Shown here: piece after piece, positions 9,491-18,003 of the stretch
Position numbering within the stretch: position 1 is the first letter of the stretch
Layout of the letters: each line of letters begins with the position of its first letter
Source of the DNA: Fen-1077 sp050014355
Lineage (GTDB): Bacteria; Chloroflexota; Dehalococcoidia; Dehalococcoidales; RBG-16-60-22
DNA length: 41,519 bases
Direction: 5' to 3'
Assembly: GCA_050014355.1 (NCBI GenBank)
Contig: JBEKDL010000007.1
Span: 1 to 41,519, forward strand
Translations under genes and position numbers: made by a program
Notes under the pieces: model-generated
Seen by the model: the letters and a program-made list of their open reading frames with translations, nothing else
The model's database searches: none
What the model was told of the DNA's origin: nothing

Positions 9491-10843
9491 ATGATAAACA
9501 GGTCGAACTCGGTCTTAATGGCAGTTGTCCTGATATTGATGTCTATCGGCCTATCGCTTCCGGCATGCTCGCCACAGGCTCCTCCTTCATCATCCTCACC
9601 GGCACCAACGTCGATTCCTACTACCGCCTCCGGCCTGAACAAAATAGAGCACTTTGTGTTCATCATGCAGGAGAACCGCAGCTTCGATAGCTATTTTGGC
9701 ACCTATCCCGGAGCTAATGGTATACCACAGGGGATATCTTTTACCGACCCTCATGACGGCACGACTGTCGCTCCCTATCATGACACCAATGATGTGAACC
9801 TCGGCGGCCCTCACGGGTGGGACAATGCCCAGGCTGACATCAACAATGGCAAGATGGATGGATTCTTGAACCAGGCTTATAAAGGTCTTAACGCCAATGG
9901 AACAGCCCTTAACCCAAGCAATACACCCGGGCATAATCCCAAGGACGTCATGAGTTATCATGACTACCACGAGATACCGAATTACTGGAACTACGCCCGG
10001 CTTTACGTTTTACAGGACGCTATGTTTGAGTCAGTGGCCTCTTACAGCCTGCCGGCCCATCTGTATATGCTGGCGGCTCAAAGCGGAGGTTACACCGGTT
10101 ATAAGCAAACCCAACCTTCAACCTACAATTTCCCTGAAATCACAGAACTCCTGACCAGTGGACAGATTGATTGGAAATACTATGTCACATCAGGGAAATT
10201 GCCGGACACAGAAGATGAACACGTCGTGGGGTCACAGTCCGCCGAGGAGCAGAACCCGGATAAGTATACGTTCTGGAATCCCCTCCCCGCTTTCCCGGCC
10301 GTGCAGAACGACCCTGCTCAACGCAGCCGTCTACAGGGCACGAGCCAGTTTTATAAAGATGCGGCTGCGGGGAAATTGCCCCAGGTTAGCTGGGTTATTC
10401 CCTCCAGCGCCGTGAGCGAACACCCTCCGGCTGGGGTGGAGGAAGGAATGGCCTATGTTACCGGACTGGTCAATGCCATAATGAAGGGCCCCGACTGGAA
10501 TTCCACGGCAATTTTCATCAGCTGGGATGATTGGGGCGGGTTTTACGACCATGTCTCCCCGCCAAAGATTGACCAGTATGGCCTCGGCATCAGAGTGCCT
10601 GGCTTGGTAATCAGTCCTTATGCCAGGGAAAACTACATTGACCATAATACCTATTCTTTTGAATCATGGCTTAAGATAGTGGAGGAGCGCTTCGATGTCC
10701 ATCCCATGACAGCACGCGATACCAATGCTCTGGATATGCTCGATGCCTTCGACTTTACGCAGCAACCCCGTGCGCCGGTAATTCTCTCGGCGGCCAGGGG
10801 AGGGTCAGCTTATCCCCTGCCATTACAGGCGCTTCGCTATTAA
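9491..10843 (+). CDS. Phospholipase C/acid phosphatase family lipoprotein
   Basis: A 450-residue exported phosphoesterase of the bacterial phospholipase C/AcpA-type family. The signal peptide ends in a lipobox-like SLPAC (Cys26) followed by a Pro/Ser/Thr linker. The catalytic-domain start is diagnostic: IEHFVFIMQENRSFDSYFG near residues 51-69, with the metal/nucleophile region NRSFD. A second family block, ISWDDWGGFYDHVSPP, is near residue 345. It should hydrolyse phosphomonoesters or phospholipid head groups outside the cell, perhaps for phosphate scavenging (inference). The ribosome binding site is weak (GGCGGGCC). The gene converges on the phosphohexomutase with 24 bp between stops. Exact substrate is not readable from sequence. 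Confidence 0.86.
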   Translation: MINRSNSVLMAVVLILMSIGLSLPACSPQAPPSSSSPAPTSIPTTASGLNKIEHFVFIMQENRSFDSYFGTYPGANGIPQGISFTDPHDGTTVAPYHDTNDVNLGGPHGWDNAQADINNGKMDGFLNQAYKGLNANGTALNPSNTPGHNPKDVMSYHDYHEIPNYWNYARLYVLQDAMFESVASYSLPAHLYMLAAQSGGYTGYKQTQPSTYNFPEITELLTSGQIDWKYYVTSGKLPDTEDEHVVGSQSAEEQNPDKYTFWNPLPAFPAVQNDPAQRSRLQGTSQFYKDAAAGKLPQVSWVIPSSAVSEHPPAGVEEGMAYVTGLVNAIMKGPDWNSTAIFISWDDWGGFYDHVSPPKIDQYGLGIRVPGLVISPYARENYIDHNTYSFESWLKIVEERFDVHPMTARDTNALDMLDAFDFTQQPRAPVILSAARGGSAYPLPLQALRY

Positions 10844-10867
10844 AGCAACATCGAATTCTGATTGGAG

Positions 10868-12298
10868 CTATACCCCGGCCATTTTCTTGCCGATTTCCAG
10901 GAAACGTGCAACGCGCTCCGGAGAATCGGTCTCGGCATAGATGCGCAGCAGGGGTTCGGTGCCCGAGAACCGGATAAGCAGCCAGCTATTGTCCGCCAGG
11001 TTAAAGCGGTAGCCGTCCGTGGTATCGATATTTAGCACTTTTACGTTGTCGATGGTTGCAGGCGGCTTGTCCCGGACGCGTTCGACAATAGCTGCACGTT
11101 CCGCTTCCGGAAATCTTATATCATCTCTCTGGTAATAGTGCGGGCCGACTTTTTTATACAGATATTCGATAAGCTCGGAAGGCTTCTTGCCGGTCTTGAC
11201 CATTAAGTCGAGGAAATAAAGATTGGCCAGGACGCCGTCGCGCTCGGCGACATGCCCGCGGAAACCGTAGCCGCCGCTCTCCTCCCCGCCGATGAGGGCG
11301 TCTTTTTCCAGCATCACCGGCGCGATATATTTGAAGCCCACCGCCGTCTGGTACACCGGCACTTTAAAAATTTCGCCGAGGCGGAAAGCCATGTTGGTGG
11401 TCGTGAGCGATTTCACAATCGGGCCGCGCTCGCCGCGTACCTCCAGCAGGTAGAGGCAGAGCAGCGCGAAGACCTGGAGCTGCGTGATAAAGTTCCCTTT
11501 TTCGTCGATAATGCCCATGCGGTCGGCGTCGCCGTCAGTGGCCAGGCCGACGCTCGCCTTTTGCTTTTTCACCGCCGCCGCCAGCCCTTCGAGGTGAGGC
11601 ATGATAGGCTCCGGGCGTAGACCCGGGAAGAGGGGATTACGCTCGGCATTTATCTCGGTAAACGTAATTGAGCCGCCACCCAGAAGTCTTTTTAAATATC
11701 CCGCGCCGGCCCCGTACATGGGGTCGATGACCAGTTTTAGCCTGGCCTGGCGCAGCTTTTTTAAATCGATGAGCCGCCCCACCTGCTCGAAATAGACGGG
11801 GTCGAGGTCGGTCTCCTGAACGAGCCCCTGTTTTTTAGCGTCGGCCAGGGCGAGACGCCTTACGTTGCCGGCGTCATATGCTTTATTTATGAAATCAACG
11901 ATTTTAGATGTAATCTCATCTGCGGCGCTGGAGCCGTGCTCGTCCTTGAACTTAAAGCCGTTCCAGATGCCCGGGTTATGGCTGGCGGTAATGATAATCG
12001 CGCCACCGGCCTTTTGCGCCAGGACGCCGTAGCTGATGACGGGGGTGGGGGTAGGTTTAGGCGTTAAATAGACCTTGATGCCGTTGCCGGCGATTATCTC
12101 CGCGGCGGCGGCGGCGAAGTCCTCGGAATCGAAGCGGGTATCATAGCCGATAACGACACCGCGCCCGGCCAGCCCCGTTTCTTTTAAATAATCGGCCACG
12201 CCCTGGGCGCAGTAGCGGACATTATCAAAGGTGAAGTCCTCGGCGATAATACCGCGCCAGCCGTCCGTGCCGAAATGGATGGGATTTGGTTTATTCAT
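10868..12298 (-). CDS. Phosphoglucomutase/phosphomannomutase family enzyme
   Basis: A 476-residue alpha-D-phosphohexomutase moving phosphate between C6 and C1 of a hexose. All four family signatures are present in order: substrate entry FGTDGWRGI (about residue 8), the phosphoserine loop TASHNPGIWNGFKFK (about 104), the Mg loop DGDADRMGII (about 257), sugar-binding GEESGGYGFRGH (about 340), and the phosphate-binding RFSGTEPLLRIY (about 445). Glucose versus mannose specificity cannot be read reliably; GEESGG is compatible with either. It is the last gene of the ahcY-metK run on this strand, 75 bp after metK across two strong hairpins, so it may be co-transcribed. GGGGATAGG sits directly before the ATG. 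Confidence 0.92.
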   Translation of the reverse strand: MNKPNPIHFGTDGWRGIIAEDFTFDNVRYCAQGVADYLKETGLAGRGVVIGYDTRFDSEDFAAAAAEIIAGNGIKVYLTPKPTPTPVISYGVLAQKAGGAIIITASHNPGIWNGFKFKDEHGSSAADEITSKIVDFINKAYDAGNVRRLALADAKKQGLVQETDLDPVYFEQVGRLIDLKKLRQARLKLVIDPMYGAGAGYLKRLLGGGSITFTEINAERNPLFPGLRPEPIMPHLEGLAAAVKKQKASVGLATDGDADRMGIIDEKGNFITQLQVFALLCLYLLEVRGERGPIVKSLTTTNMAFRLGEIFKVPVYQTAVGFKYIAPVMLEKDALIGGEESGGYGFRGHVAERDGVLANLYFLDLMVKTGKKPSELIEYLYKKVGPHYYQRDDIRFPEAERAAIVERVRDKPPATIDNVKVLNIDTTDGYRFNLADNSWLLIRFSGTEPLLRIYAETDSPERVARFLEIGKKMAGV

Positions 12299-12312
12299 CC
12301 TATCCCCTTTGT

Positions 12313-12366
12313 CCCCTTCCCTTCAAAGGGAAGGGGAGGATATGGAAGAGGGGCGGCGCCCCTCTT
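12313..12366. repeat. Two adjacent perfect hairpins between metK and the phosphohexomutase
   Basis: The first inverted repeat has arms at 12313-12323 and 12326-12336 (11 bp, purine/pyrimidine-segregated CCCCTTCCCTT). The second has arms 12346-12354 and 12358-12366 (9 bp, AAGAGGGGC). Neither is followed by a T-run in the direction of transcription, so a plain intrinsic terminator is unlikely. Processing, partial attenuation or a degenerate repeat element are alternatives. Confidence 0.7.
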
Positions 12367-12373
12367 TGGCTCC

Positions 12374-13585
12374 CTACTTCCCCAACCCCTCTTTCCGTAA
12401 CATAGCCGCCTTATCGGTCTTTTCCCAAGGTAAGTCTAAATCCGGGCGGCCGAAGTGCCCGTAAGCGGCTACTTGGCGGTAGATGGGGCGGCGCAGGTTG
12501 AGCGCATCGATGATAGCGCCGGGGCGCAGGTCGAAGTGCTTGTTAATCAGATTTTCAATTACCTTGTTTTCAACCTTATTGGTATCGAAAGTCTCGACGG
12601 ACACGGAAAGCGGGTGCGCCTTGCCGATGACGTAAGCCACCTGCATTTCCAGCCGGTCGGCCAGGCCCGCGGCCACCACGTTCTTGGCGATATAGCGCGC
12701 CATGTAAGAGGCGGAGCGGTCGACCTTGGTGGGGTCTTTGCCGGAGAATGAGCCGCCGCCGTGCCGGGCGACCCCGCCGTAGGTGTCCACGATTATCTTG
12801 CGCCCGGTGCATCCCGTATCGGACACGGGACCGCCGATGACGAACCGCCCCGTTGCGTTGACGAAATACTTCGTGTTTTTATCTAAAAGCGCCGCCGGGA
12901 CGACCGCTTTAATGACATGCTCGATAACATCTTTCTCAATCTGGGCGTGGGTGACATCCGGGTCATGCTGCGCCCCTATGACTACATTGTCGACGCGCTT
13001 CGGGACGCCGTGGCTGTATTCCACTGTCACCTGCGATTTGCCGTCGGGCCGGAGGTATTTAAGCTTTTTTTCCTTGCGTACTTTTGCGAGCTGCCGGCAT
13101 AGCTGGTGGGCAAGTGAAGCGGTGAGTGGCATCAGCTCCGGCGTCTCGTTGCAGGCGAAGCCGACCATCATGCCCTGGTCGCCCGCGCCGATTTCATCAA
13201 GGTGGCTGGTGCCGGCGGTCTCCTTAACCTCCAGAGATTTGCTCACCCCCATATCAATATCGGCTGACTGCTCCTTGATGGACACCATGACGCCGACGGA
13301 CTGGTAGTCGAAGCCGTATTCCGGGCGGGTATAGCCGATATCCCGGACGACATCCTTGACCAGTTGGGCGACCTCGACATAGGTCTTGGTGGTAATTTCG
13401 CCCAGGACGATGACGAGTCCGGTGGTGGTGGCCACCTCGCAGGCGACCCGACCGAACGGGTCTTTCCCCAGGATAGCGTCCAGGACGGCGTCCGCCACTT
13501 GGTCGCAGATTTTATCCGGGTGCCCCTCGGTGACCGACTCCGAGGTGAAGAGGTATTTCAGCGAGCTTGAGAAACTGTTAGGCAT
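12374..13585 (-). CDS. metK: S-adenosylmethionine synthetase
   Basis: A 403-residue cytosolic enzyme making SAM from methionine and ATP. The N-terminal TSESVTEGHPDKICDQ supplies the ATP/Mg site, GAGDQGMMVGFACNET is the central signature near residue 123, and GGGSFSGKDPTKVDRSASY near 270 is the phosphate-binding glycine-rich loop. Length is normal for bacterial MetK. GGAGG eight bases upstream fixes the ATG. It lies downstream of ahcY on the same strand; together they form the SAM-SAH part of the methyl cycle. A REPIN-like element fills the intergenic space, and no SAM-riboswitch-like leader is visible. Confidence 0.97.
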   Translation of the reverse strand: MPNSFSSSLKYLFTSESVTEGHPDKICDQVADAVLDAILGKDPFGRVACEVATTTGLVIVLGEITTKTYVEVAQLVKDVVRDIGYTRPEYGFDYQSVGVMVSIKEQSADIDMGVSKSLEVKETAGTSHLDEIGAGDQGMMVGFACNETPELMPLTASLAHQLCRQLAKVRKEKKLKYLRPDGKSQVTVEYSHGVPKRVDNVVIGAQHDPDVTHAQIEKDVIEHVIKAVVPAALLDKNTKYFVNATGRFVIGGPVSDTGCTGRKIIVDTYGGVARHGGGSFSGKDPTKVDRSASYMARYIAKNVVAAGLADRLEMQVAYVIGKAHPLSVSVETFDTNKVENKVIENLINKHFDLRPGAIIDALNLRRPIYRQVAAYGHFGRPDLDLPWEKTDKAAMLRKEGLGK

Positions 13586-13619
13586 CTTAAATCCTCCAAT
13601 TAAAGTTTTGAGGTTATCA

Positions 13620-13730
13620 AACTGTCATTGCGAGGAGCGAAGCGACGTGGCAATCCCGATGCTCGTGCCAATCGGTCATTGAGATTGCCGCGCCTCCCGA
13701 CTGCGGTCGGGATGGCTCGCAATGACAGTT
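13620..13730. repeat. REPIN-like inverted element, copy 1 (ahcY-metK gap)
   Basis: The element is bounded by a perfect 15-bp terminal inverted repeat, AACTGTCATTGCGAG at 13620-13634 and its complement at 13716-13730. The left half runs to GGCAATC near 13655 and the right half starts at GATTGCC near 13683, containing an inner hairpin CCCGACTGCGGTCGGG. The right half, inverted, is nearly identical to the left half of the copy at 38431. Confidence 0.85.
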
Positions 13731-13734
13731 AAGT

Positions 13735-14997
<1,263 letters not shown>

Positions 14998-15038
14998 ACA
15001 CGCCTCCTTGCACGTCTCGTTTTTCGGAAATTCGATAC

Positions 15039-15047
15039 ATTATATCA
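15039..15047 (-). promoter_or_regulatory. Extended -10 promoter of ahcY-metK
   Basis: On the minus strand TGATATAAT is a perfect extended -10. No good -35 is seen. Initiation near 15032 gives a leader of about 35 nt, too short for a SAM or SAH riboswitch. Confidence 0.55.
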
Positions 15048-15102
15048 TATCCATTCTATTTATCGGACAGATGTCTCCATGAATTTTAACGGGAAACAAC
15101 CC

Positions 15103-15492
15103 TCATATGCCCCAGTCGCGGTAGCCCTGCCGGATGATTTCCCCGTATTCTTTTGATGGCATCGTCTCTTCCAGCTGGCCGGATTTTATATAAGTAACCG
15201 CTTTCACGGGCTGATTGTCTTCATCGAAGACAGTGACATTCAACCTGGCGTAACCGGTCTCCCACTTATCGAGCTTCCGCAGGCAGGCATCAGTCACTTC
15301 ATAGATGGCGCCCTGCACCTTTTCCCCCCGGAAAGACTTGACAGTGGCCAGCCCGCCGTGATAGGTGCGCGACCAGCCGCTAAAAACCAGCTTATAGTTG
15401 GGCAGCACAGCCACGAATCTGGGCTTGCTGTCCGGGCAGAGCGATTGCATCTGCTTTTTACTCAAGTTCGAGGCATAAGCAAAGTAATACAT
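15103..15492 (-). CDS. GGCT-fold (gamma-glutamylcyclotransferase-like) protein
   Basis: A 129-residue protein of the gamma-glutamylcyclotransferase/AIG2-like fold. The N-terminal YYFAYASNL corresponds to the family's Y-G-S-N-L substrate loop (Gly replaced by Ala), GAIYEVT is the central strand, and LDKWETGY carries the expected catalytic glutamate near residue 80. Family members cyclise gamma-glutamyl groups or act on gamma-glutamylamines, so the actual substrate here is open. It begins 24 bp after otsB on the same strand and may be the third gene of that operon, although no functional tie to trehalose is known. The ribosome binding site is poor (TTAAG). Confidence 0.8.
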   Translation of the reverse strand: MYYFAYASNLSKKQMQSLCPDSKPRFVAVLPNYKLVFSGWSRTYHGGLATVKSFRGEKVQGAIYEVTDACLRKLDKWETGYARLNVTVFDEDNQPVKAVTYIKSGQLEETMPSKEYGEIIRQGYRDWGI

Positions 15493-15516
15493 CTTAATAC
15501 GTTATGAGACCTTGAT

Positions 15517-16317
15517 TTATTTTAACTCAATAAACCTGCCCAGGAAATCATCGACCTCCGATACGGAGTTTAAAAAATACTCGGCCAACGACGAAGTTTT
15601 TTCGCCGCAGACGAAGACGCTCCAGCCATCCGGCCGGCGCACCACCCGGAAGGCGTCTTCATCGGTCATATCGTCTCCCAGATAGATGGTCAGCAGACGG
15701 TTGAGTTTGAAACCGGCCTTGATTTCCCGCCCGATGAGTAACGCGGCCTTGCCTTTGTCCCAGTCGACCGGGGGCCTGGTCTCCCAGACTTTCTTCATCG
15801 GATAGACCCTGATTTCTCCTTTTTTGATATGTGGCGCGGTAACCCTGTTTACAGCGTCGGCCACGGAGCTTTCATTTTCCGGCTTTACCAGCCGGTAGTG
15901 TACGCTCACGCTGAAGCCCTTTTCCTGGACAATAATCCCGTCGATATTCTCCAGCGCCTCTGCCAGCTGCGCCGCCAGTTCCCGCATTAAGGCCCGGGCG
16001 CGCTTGGCCGCCGGATTAAGATAATTAAGGTCCGGCCCTTCGATTTCCAGTCCGTGATTACCGGCGTAGTAAATGCCTTCAATAGACACCAGATACTTGA
16101 GTTCAGCGAGCTGACGCCCGCTGATAACACCTACGCTTATGTCCGATTTCCCGGCCAGCGTCAGCAACTTCTGTCTGACGCCGCCAGGGAGTATCGCGTC
16201 TGCCGGGCGTCCCACGATTGGTGCTAATGTACCGTCGAAATCGGCCAACAACAAGATATGCGGCGCCGCTTTCACCACCGCACTAAAATCCGTCCACGCT
16301 TTAAAAAGATGTTCCAT
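15517..16317 (-). CDS. otsB: Trehalose-6-phosphate phosphatase
   Basis: A 266-residue HAD-superfamily phosphatase converting trehalose-6-phosphate to trehalose. The nucleophile motif LLLADFDGTLAPI places the catalytic aspartates at D26 and D28. GVISGR (motif II region) is near 65, NHGLEIEGP near 87, and the metal-binding GDDMTDEDAF (motif IV) near 222. Length matches single-domain OtsB. Its ATG overlaps the otsA stop codon by one base (TAATG), a strong sign of translational coupling. It completes the OtsA-OtsB trehalose route in one operon. Confidence 0.95.
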   Translation of the reverse strand: MEHLFKAWTDFSAVVKAAPHILLLADFDGTLAPIVGRPADAILPGGVRQKLLTLAGKSDISVGVISGRQLAELKYLVSIEGIYYAGNHGLEIEGPDLNYLNPAAKRARALMRELAAQLAEALENIDGIIVQEKGFSVSVHYRLVKPENESSVADAVNRVTAPHIKKGEIRVYPMKKVWETRPPVDWDKGKAALLIGREIKAGFKLNRLLTIYLGDDMTDEDAFRVVRRPDGWSVFVCGEKTSSLAEYFLNSVSEVDDFLGRFIELK

Positions 16318-17795
16318 TATGGTTCCGCTATCTCAATAAGGCGAGAGACCATCGCAGCCCCCCAGCGGTAAATATTATTCCTGGCCACGATTTGACGCAT
16401 GTTTTTCATGCGCCGCCGCCTTTCGGCTTCCGGCATCTCGATGGCCTCTTTTATCTTACCGGCAAACTCGCTGACATCGAACGGATTGATGAGCAAAGCA
16501 TCCGATAGCTCCCCGGCGGCGCCGGCAAACCGACTCAATATAAGGACGCCATCCCCGTCACCCCTGGCAGAGACGAATTCCTTGGCCACGAGGTTCATCC
16601 CGTCATGCAGGGAACTGACCACGCAGAAATTGGCGAGCCGGCGCAGGGCATTGAGTGTCACAGGTGTCAGCTGGCGGTTCAACGTAATTACCGGCCGGTA
16701 CGGGCCGGCGCTGTACCGGGCATTGATGCTTTCCGTCAGTTCATCAATCTTCCGGCTGATATTTTTATAAGCGTCAATCTCGGTGCGGCTGGGCATGCCT
16801 GCCTCGATGAGGACTATCTTACCCCGGTATTCAGGATTCGCTCCCAGGAACCTGTCCAGCGCCCGCAGCCTCTCCGGTATTCCTTTAGTATAGTCCAGGC
16901 GGTCTACACCGATGCCGACGTACTTGCCATCGAGTTGATATTCACGGCGCAGGCTGGTCATCTCCTTCGTGACGGCTTCTGCCCCGGCCTGCGCATTGAT
17001 GGAAGCGAAGTCCACGCTGATAGGGAAAGGTGCGACGGCCGTGCTCTGGCCTTGACGTGTTATTTTAAAGCTTTTTGTATCGGCCTCGATTCCGATCCGC
17101 TTTACCGACTCGATAAAGTTACGGCAGAAAGAGCGGGTATGAAAACCGAGGAGGTCATTGCCCAGCATACCTTCGAGGATTTCCTCGTGCCAGGGGCAGG
17201 TACGCCATACTTCGTAAGGCGGCCAGGGGATGTGCCAGAACTGGCCGACGGTGAGACGGGGGTTCTTTTCTTTCAGATAGCGGGAGAGCAGGGCGAAATG
17301 GTAGTCCTGGACGAGCACCACCGCCTGACGTCCGCTAATCTCTTCCAAAACAGCTTCGGCGAAAATACGGTTGACCTTTTGATAGGTGTACCAATTATTT
17401 TCATTGAAAACCGGCGGGGTAAAGGTGATGTGGCACAGGGGCCAGAGCATGCTGTTGGCGAAGCCCAGATAGAATCCGGCCACGTCCTCATCCGTGAGCC
17501 AGACTCGCCGCAGCGTATATGCGGGTTTGTCCGGGGGGACTGCCACACGGTCGTTTTTATCCACTATCCGGCGGTCGGCATCGCCGCTGCCCTGGGCTAC
17601 CCAGGTACCGCCCGATGCCCGCATGACCGGGTCGAGCGCCTCGGTAAGGCCGCTGACCGGACGGTGCCACTTTACCGCGCCGCCGTCAAAGGTATGAACG
17701 TAGGGCTCCCGGTTGGAAACGACGATAAACAGGCGGTCGCCGAGCTTCGACCGAACCAGCTCATAAAGGTTATCTTTGTTCCACTGCGCTGCCAT
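16317..17795 (-). CDS. otsA: Trehalose-6-phosphate synthase (GT20)
   Basis: A 492-residue glycosyltransferase joining UDP-glucose (or another NDP-glucose) to glucose-6-phosphate. Landmarks include IVVSNREPY at the N-terminus, WVAQGSGDADR, FWHIPWPPYEVWR near 190 (acceptor/GT-B signature), VGIGVDRLDYTKGIPERL near 297 (donor phosphate contact region) and a C-terminal EFVSARGDGDGVLILSRFAGA sugar-nucleotide block. Glucosylglycerol-phosphate synthases look similar, but the adjacent otsB supports trehalose. It is the first gene of the operon. The 208-bp gap to divergent iorA carries promoters for both directions. Confidence 0.93.
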   Translation of the reverse strand: MAAQWNKDNLYELVRSKLGDRLFIVVSNREPYVHTFDGGAVKWHRPVSGLTEALDPVMRASGGTWVAQGSGDADRRIVDKNDRVAVPPDKPAYTLRRVWLTDEDVAGFYLGFANSMLWPLCHITFTPPVFNENNWYTYQKVNRIFAEAVLEEISGRQAVVLVQDYHFALLSRYLKEKNPRLTVGQFWHIPWPPYEVWRTCPWHEEILEGMLGNDLLGFHTRSFCRNFIESVKRIGIEADTKSFKITRQGQSTAVAPFPISVDFASINAQAGAEAVTKEMTSLRREYQLDGKYVGIGVDRLDYTKGIPERLRALDRFLGANPEYRGKIVLIEAGMPSRTEIDAYKNISRKIDELTESINARYSAGPYRPVITLNRQLTPVTLNALRRLANFCVVSSLHDGMNLVAKEFVSARGDGDGVLILSRFAGAAGELSDALLINPFDVSEFAGKIKEAIEMPEAERRRRMKNMRQIVARNNIYRWGAAMVSRLIEIAEP

Positions 17796-17808
17796 CTTAG
17801 CTAACTTT

Positions 17809-17837
17809 AGAGTAATTCAAGCGCCTGCGGGTGTCAA
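17809..17837 (-). promoter_or_regulatory. Possible otsAB promoter
   Basis: On the minus strand TTGACA (17837-17832) is a perfect -35; 17 bp further lies TACTCT (17814-17809), a poor -10 matching three of six positions. Initiation would be only about 10 nt before the otsA start, so this is a tentative call. Confidence 0.3.
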
Positions 17838-17944
17838 GCAATATCGTCAACCTTTTCGATACTTATTAAAATGTGATTGTGCCTGAATCGTAATTTATGG
17901 TAAAATCTAAATGCCAGCCTGTTGGTATAACTATGCGTAACATA

Positions 17945-17974
17945 TTGACAGTTATTTATTCCAATTGATATAAT
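17945..17974 (+). promoter_or_regulatory. Sigma70-type promoter of iorAB
   Basis: Perfect TTGACA (17945-17950) and perfect TATAAT (17969-17974) are separated by 18 bp. Initiation near 17981 leaves a leader of only about 22 nt, which lacks a clear Shine-Dalgarno before the iorA ATG. Confidence 0.75.
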
Positions 17975-18003
17975 ATTTTAATATATATTGATGGTTTGCG
18001 TTA

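Noticed and set aside
13620..13730. CRISPR-like interpretation of the TGTCATTGCGAG repeats
   Set aside because: The repeats are inverted pairs at scattered single sites, with no regular spacing, no spacers and no cas genes.
14998..15102. SAM or SAH riboswitch ahead of ahcY-metK
   Set aside because: The apparent promoter leaves a leader of only about 35 nt, with no aptamer-like helices.
16605..17804. Long open frame (about 399 codons) on the plus strand opposite otsA
   Set aside because: It is the antisense of a clear GT20 gene, has no family motif, and its composition is what reverse-frame reading of GC-rich coding DNA gives.
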